Shown here: positions 5,986-7,098 of the stretch, piece after piece
Layout: each line of letters starts with the position of its first letter
Position numbering within the stretch: position 1 is the stretch's first letter
DNA from: Nitrososphaeraceae archaeon
GTDB lineage: Archaea > Thermoproteota > Nitrososphaeria > Nitrososphaerales > Nitrososphaeraceae
Assembly: GCA_025922735.1 (NCBI GenBank)
Contig: JAICHI010000056.1
Span: 1 to 7,098 of the forward strand
Length of the DNA stretch: 7,098 nucleotides
Direction of reading: 5' to 3'
Program-made: the position numbers and the translations under genes
Notes under the pieces: generated by a model
Database searches by the model: none
What the model saw: only the letters and a program-made list of their open reading frames with translations
What the model was told of the DNA's origin: nothing

Positions 5986-6675
5986 TTATTTCTTTTCTAC
6001 TAATGCCACATCCCGTATTTCAAATATTCCCCTCTGGCCGTCCCAGTAGGTGGTAGCCGCATTGATTTGAAGCCTTTTACAATATAGCGGGCAGTCGATG
6101 ACAAGTGTTTCAGCTTCACCGCCCTCAAATGTGAGGTTAAATCCACACTTTTTGCTCACAGACATCAGCTTGTCAATCGCTTCCTTGTCAAGCTCCCTGC
6201 CAAGCCATCCCTTGTCGAGCCCCATTGTTGATACCCCTGCAATTATAATGCGAAAGCCGCGCTTGACGAGTTCGGTGACGTATCTTTCTGGCTCAGAGTT
6301 CCACAGTGGTGCAACTGCTGCAATTCTCTGACGTACACATACTTGCTCAAATGCCTGCTTTTGGTAGTTGCTTGAAATACCACCATAAACTATGCCGTCA
6401 ATCTCATACAGCGACTTGACCTGCACTATTGCTTCTTCAAGTGCCTTCATCTCATCCTCCTTTGAACGGCCGCACACTTGAAAGCCCATTAGAGGAATCT
6501 GCATTGCATCTGCAAGATATTCCGTGACCCAGCTGTTCGGGTAATGAAAGAGAACGCTGTCGTCTGCTATGGGATGCATCGTGATAAGACACGCAACCCG
6601 ATGGCCCAAATCCTGGGCACACGATATCGCAAACGTGCTGTCCTTGCCTCCGGAATAAAGCGCAGCTAGCTTCAC
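5986..6675 (-). CDS. dph6: Diphthine-ammonia ligase Dph6 (ATP-PPase family)
   Basis: A 229-residue enzyme of the DUF71/Dph6 group, which performs the last step of diphthamide formation: ATP-dependent amidation of diphthine on elongation factor 2. The PP-loop 'SGGKDS' is at residues 8-13 from the chosen start and binds ATP. 'GGISSNYQKQAFEQVC' and 'PLW' follow in mid-protein. 'EGGEAETLVIDCP' near the C-terminus is the hallmark separating Dph6 from other ATP-PPases. I chose the GTG at 6675 because it yields MKLAALYSGGKDS, matching how family members begin. An upstream in-frame TTG at 6699 would add eight residues with no family counterpart. Neither start has a clear Shine-Dalgarno sequence. A TATA-like box lies upstream. 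The gene heads the dph6-srp54-pus10 series and ends 5 bp before srp54. Confidence 0.9.
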   Translation of the reverse strand: MKLAALYSGGKDSTFAISCAQDLGHRVACLITMHPIADDSVLFHYPNSWVTEYLADAMQIPLMGFQVCGRSKEDEMKALEEAIVQVKSLYEIDGIVYGGISSNYQKQAFEQVCVRQRIAAVAPLWNSEPERYVTELVKRGFRIIIAGVSTMGLDKGWLGRELDKEAIDKLMSVSKKCGFNLTFEGGEAETLVIDCPLYCKRLQINAATTYWDGQRGIFEIRDVALVEKK

Positions 6676-6736
6676 ATGAGCATAGACAGGTGCACTCAAT
6701 ATTAACTTCGTGTCTGTGGATTGATATGTGAGTGGC

Positions 6737-6742
6737 TATAAA
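6737..6742 (-). promoter_or_regulatory. TATA-like box upstream of dph6
   Basis: The minus strand reads TTTATA, in the context CGTTTATAGCC. A transcript starting 25-27 bases downstream would begin near 6714, leaving a leader of about 39 nt before the GTG at 6675, or 15 nt before the alternative TTG at 6699. It is the best TATA match between dph6 and the gene to its right, so it is the candidate promoter for the whole dph6-srp54-pus10 unit. No convincing BRE precedes it, and it reads TATAAA on the plus strand, so its direction is not certain. Confidence 0.35.
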
Positions 6743-6868
6743 CGAGAGGAGCACTAGACGTGGTCAGATTTATCCTAGAGCGGACAAGGTACTAATAGTA
6801 ACAGCTGCATACGGCTCCTGCACGACTACTACAGTGGAAAGAAGAAATGTAATAACAATAGTGTGTGT

Positions 6869-6955
6869 GGATGCCTCAGGATCTCATAATCTTCATCAGT
6901 TGATGTATGTGTGAGTGTCTCATCAGACGGCTCTTCCTATTCCTCATCAGCATCC
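6869..6955 (-). ncRNA. Candidate structured RNA with C/D-box-like motifs
   Basis: Read on the minus strand, GGATGC (6955-6950) is followed at once by TGATGA (6949-6944, box C-like). CTGATGA occurs again at 6926-6920 and 6899-6893, then CTGA (6879-6876, box D-like), G, and GCATCC (6874-6869), the complement of the first hexamer. The outer arrangement, a terminal stem flanking box C and box D, is that of an archaeal C/D guide RNA. The inner motifs could be D'/C' boxes with intervening segments of 17, 20 and 13 nt. Against this, the box C purine is C, the stem leaves too few bulged bases for a standard kink-turn, the D' and C' motifs overlap instead of being spaced, and 87 nt is longer than typical. 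It lies in the same direction as dph6. This is a candidate only. Confidence 0.25.
6892..6950. repeat. Three direct repeats YTCATCAG
   Basis: TTCATCAG at 6892-6899, CTCATCAG at 6919-6926 and CTCATCAG at 6943-6950 are spaced 27 and 24 bases start to start, in the intergenic region upstream of dph6. They may be RNA motifs (see the candidate RNA here) or binding sites for a regulator; the sequence alone does not decide. Confidence 0.5.
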
Positions 6956-6999
6956 ATGCAGCAATTAGATAATCTATTGTGTGAATGTTAGCTTTAGCT

Positions 7000-7098
7000 T
7001 TAGCCTTTAATCCTCACTATCTTGATTCTGTCAAGCACCTTCCAGTACTCTACATCCCTGCCCTGTACGTCGCCTTGGGCTATGCGGTCCTTTATCTC
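7000..7098 (-). CDS. C-terminal end of an unidentified protein (partial)
   Basis: The last 32 codons of a minus-strand gene that enters from the right edge, ending in TAA at 7000-7002. The residues include 'RIAQGDVQGRDVEYWKVLD', followed by a basic end 'RIKIVRIKG'. The mix of charged and hydrophobic residues and the codon choice look like genuine coding sequence, but the piece is too short to assign to a family. Two more in-frame TAA codons follow directly (6994-6996 and 6988-6990) in a GCTTTA tandem. It is transcribed toward dph6 but separated from it by about 300 bases, so it is probably not in the same transcript. Confidence 0.55.
   Translation of the reverse strand, partial: EIKDRIAQGDVQGRDVEYWKVLDRIKIVRIKG

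Larger units (their letters stand above)
6700..6999. other. Intergenic region upstream of dph6
   Basis: About 300 bases without a convincing gene. It holds the dph6 TATA-like box, a GTGTGTGTGG run at 6861-6870, a cluster of three YTCATCAG repeats enclosed by an inverted repeat (6869-6955), an 11-bp perfect palindrome TAGATAATCTA at 6966-6976, and a GCTTTA tandem next to the stop of the right-hand gene. A 60-codon plus-strand frame runs through it (6732-6914) but resembles no protein. No tRNA or rRNA is visible. The part at 6765-6860 shows nothing I can interpret. Confidence 0.6.

Noticed and set aside
6732..6914. A 60-codon plus-strand reading frame in the dph6 upstream region
   Set aside because: It starts within the TATA-like region, has no family resemblance or ribosome binding site, and covers part of the C/D-like segment on the other strand. 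It is probably a chance frame.

Overview
The window looks like a piece of a thaumarchaeal (Nitrososphaerota) chromosome, most likely a Nitrososphaera-like ammonia oxidiser. The evidence is archaeal-type ribosomal proteins S24e and S27ae, an archaeal SRP54, a Pus10 tRNA pseudouridine synthase, a Dph6-type diphthamide ligase, and a small protein resembling the thaumarchaeal DUF6659 family. Several starts lie close behind TATA-like boxes and most lack a Shine-Dalgarno sequence, as is common in this phylum. The lineage is inferred from protein character, not from a database search.

Layout. At the left, a DUF6659-like gene (18-437, minus) diverges from a two-gene ribosomal protein operon, rps24e-rps27ae (515-1125, plus), across a 77-bp promoter region. 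The ribosomal operon converges, with only a 13-bp gap, on a long minus-strand gene series that fills the rest of the window. In transcription order (right to left) this series is: the tail of an unidentified gene (7000-7098), a roughly 300-bp intergenic stretch, dph6 (5986-6675), srp54 (4610-5980), pus10 (3534-4610), an HExxH metallopeptidase-like gene (2772-3494), and a fused nucleotidyltransferase-kinase gene (1139-2779). From dph6 onward the genes are separated by 5 bp, overlap by 1 bp, are separated by 39 bp, and overlap by 8 bp, so they are probably co-transcribed in one or two units.

Theme. The recognised genes serve protein synthesis and targeting: two ribosomal small-subunit proteins, diphthamide formation on elongation factor 2, tRNA pseudouridylation, and signal recognition. 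The two operon-distal genes are not assigned a function. They are a possible zinc metalloprotein and a two-domain protein whose kinase-like half has Asn where the catalytic-loop Asp is expected.

The most unusual non-coding region is 6869-6955, upstream of dph6. Read on the minus strand it has three CTGATGA motifs and a final CTGA, enclosed by a 6-bp inverted repeat. It resembles a C/D-box guide RNA without matching the standard architecture cleanly. No mobile element, CRISPR array, tRNA or rRNA is visible.
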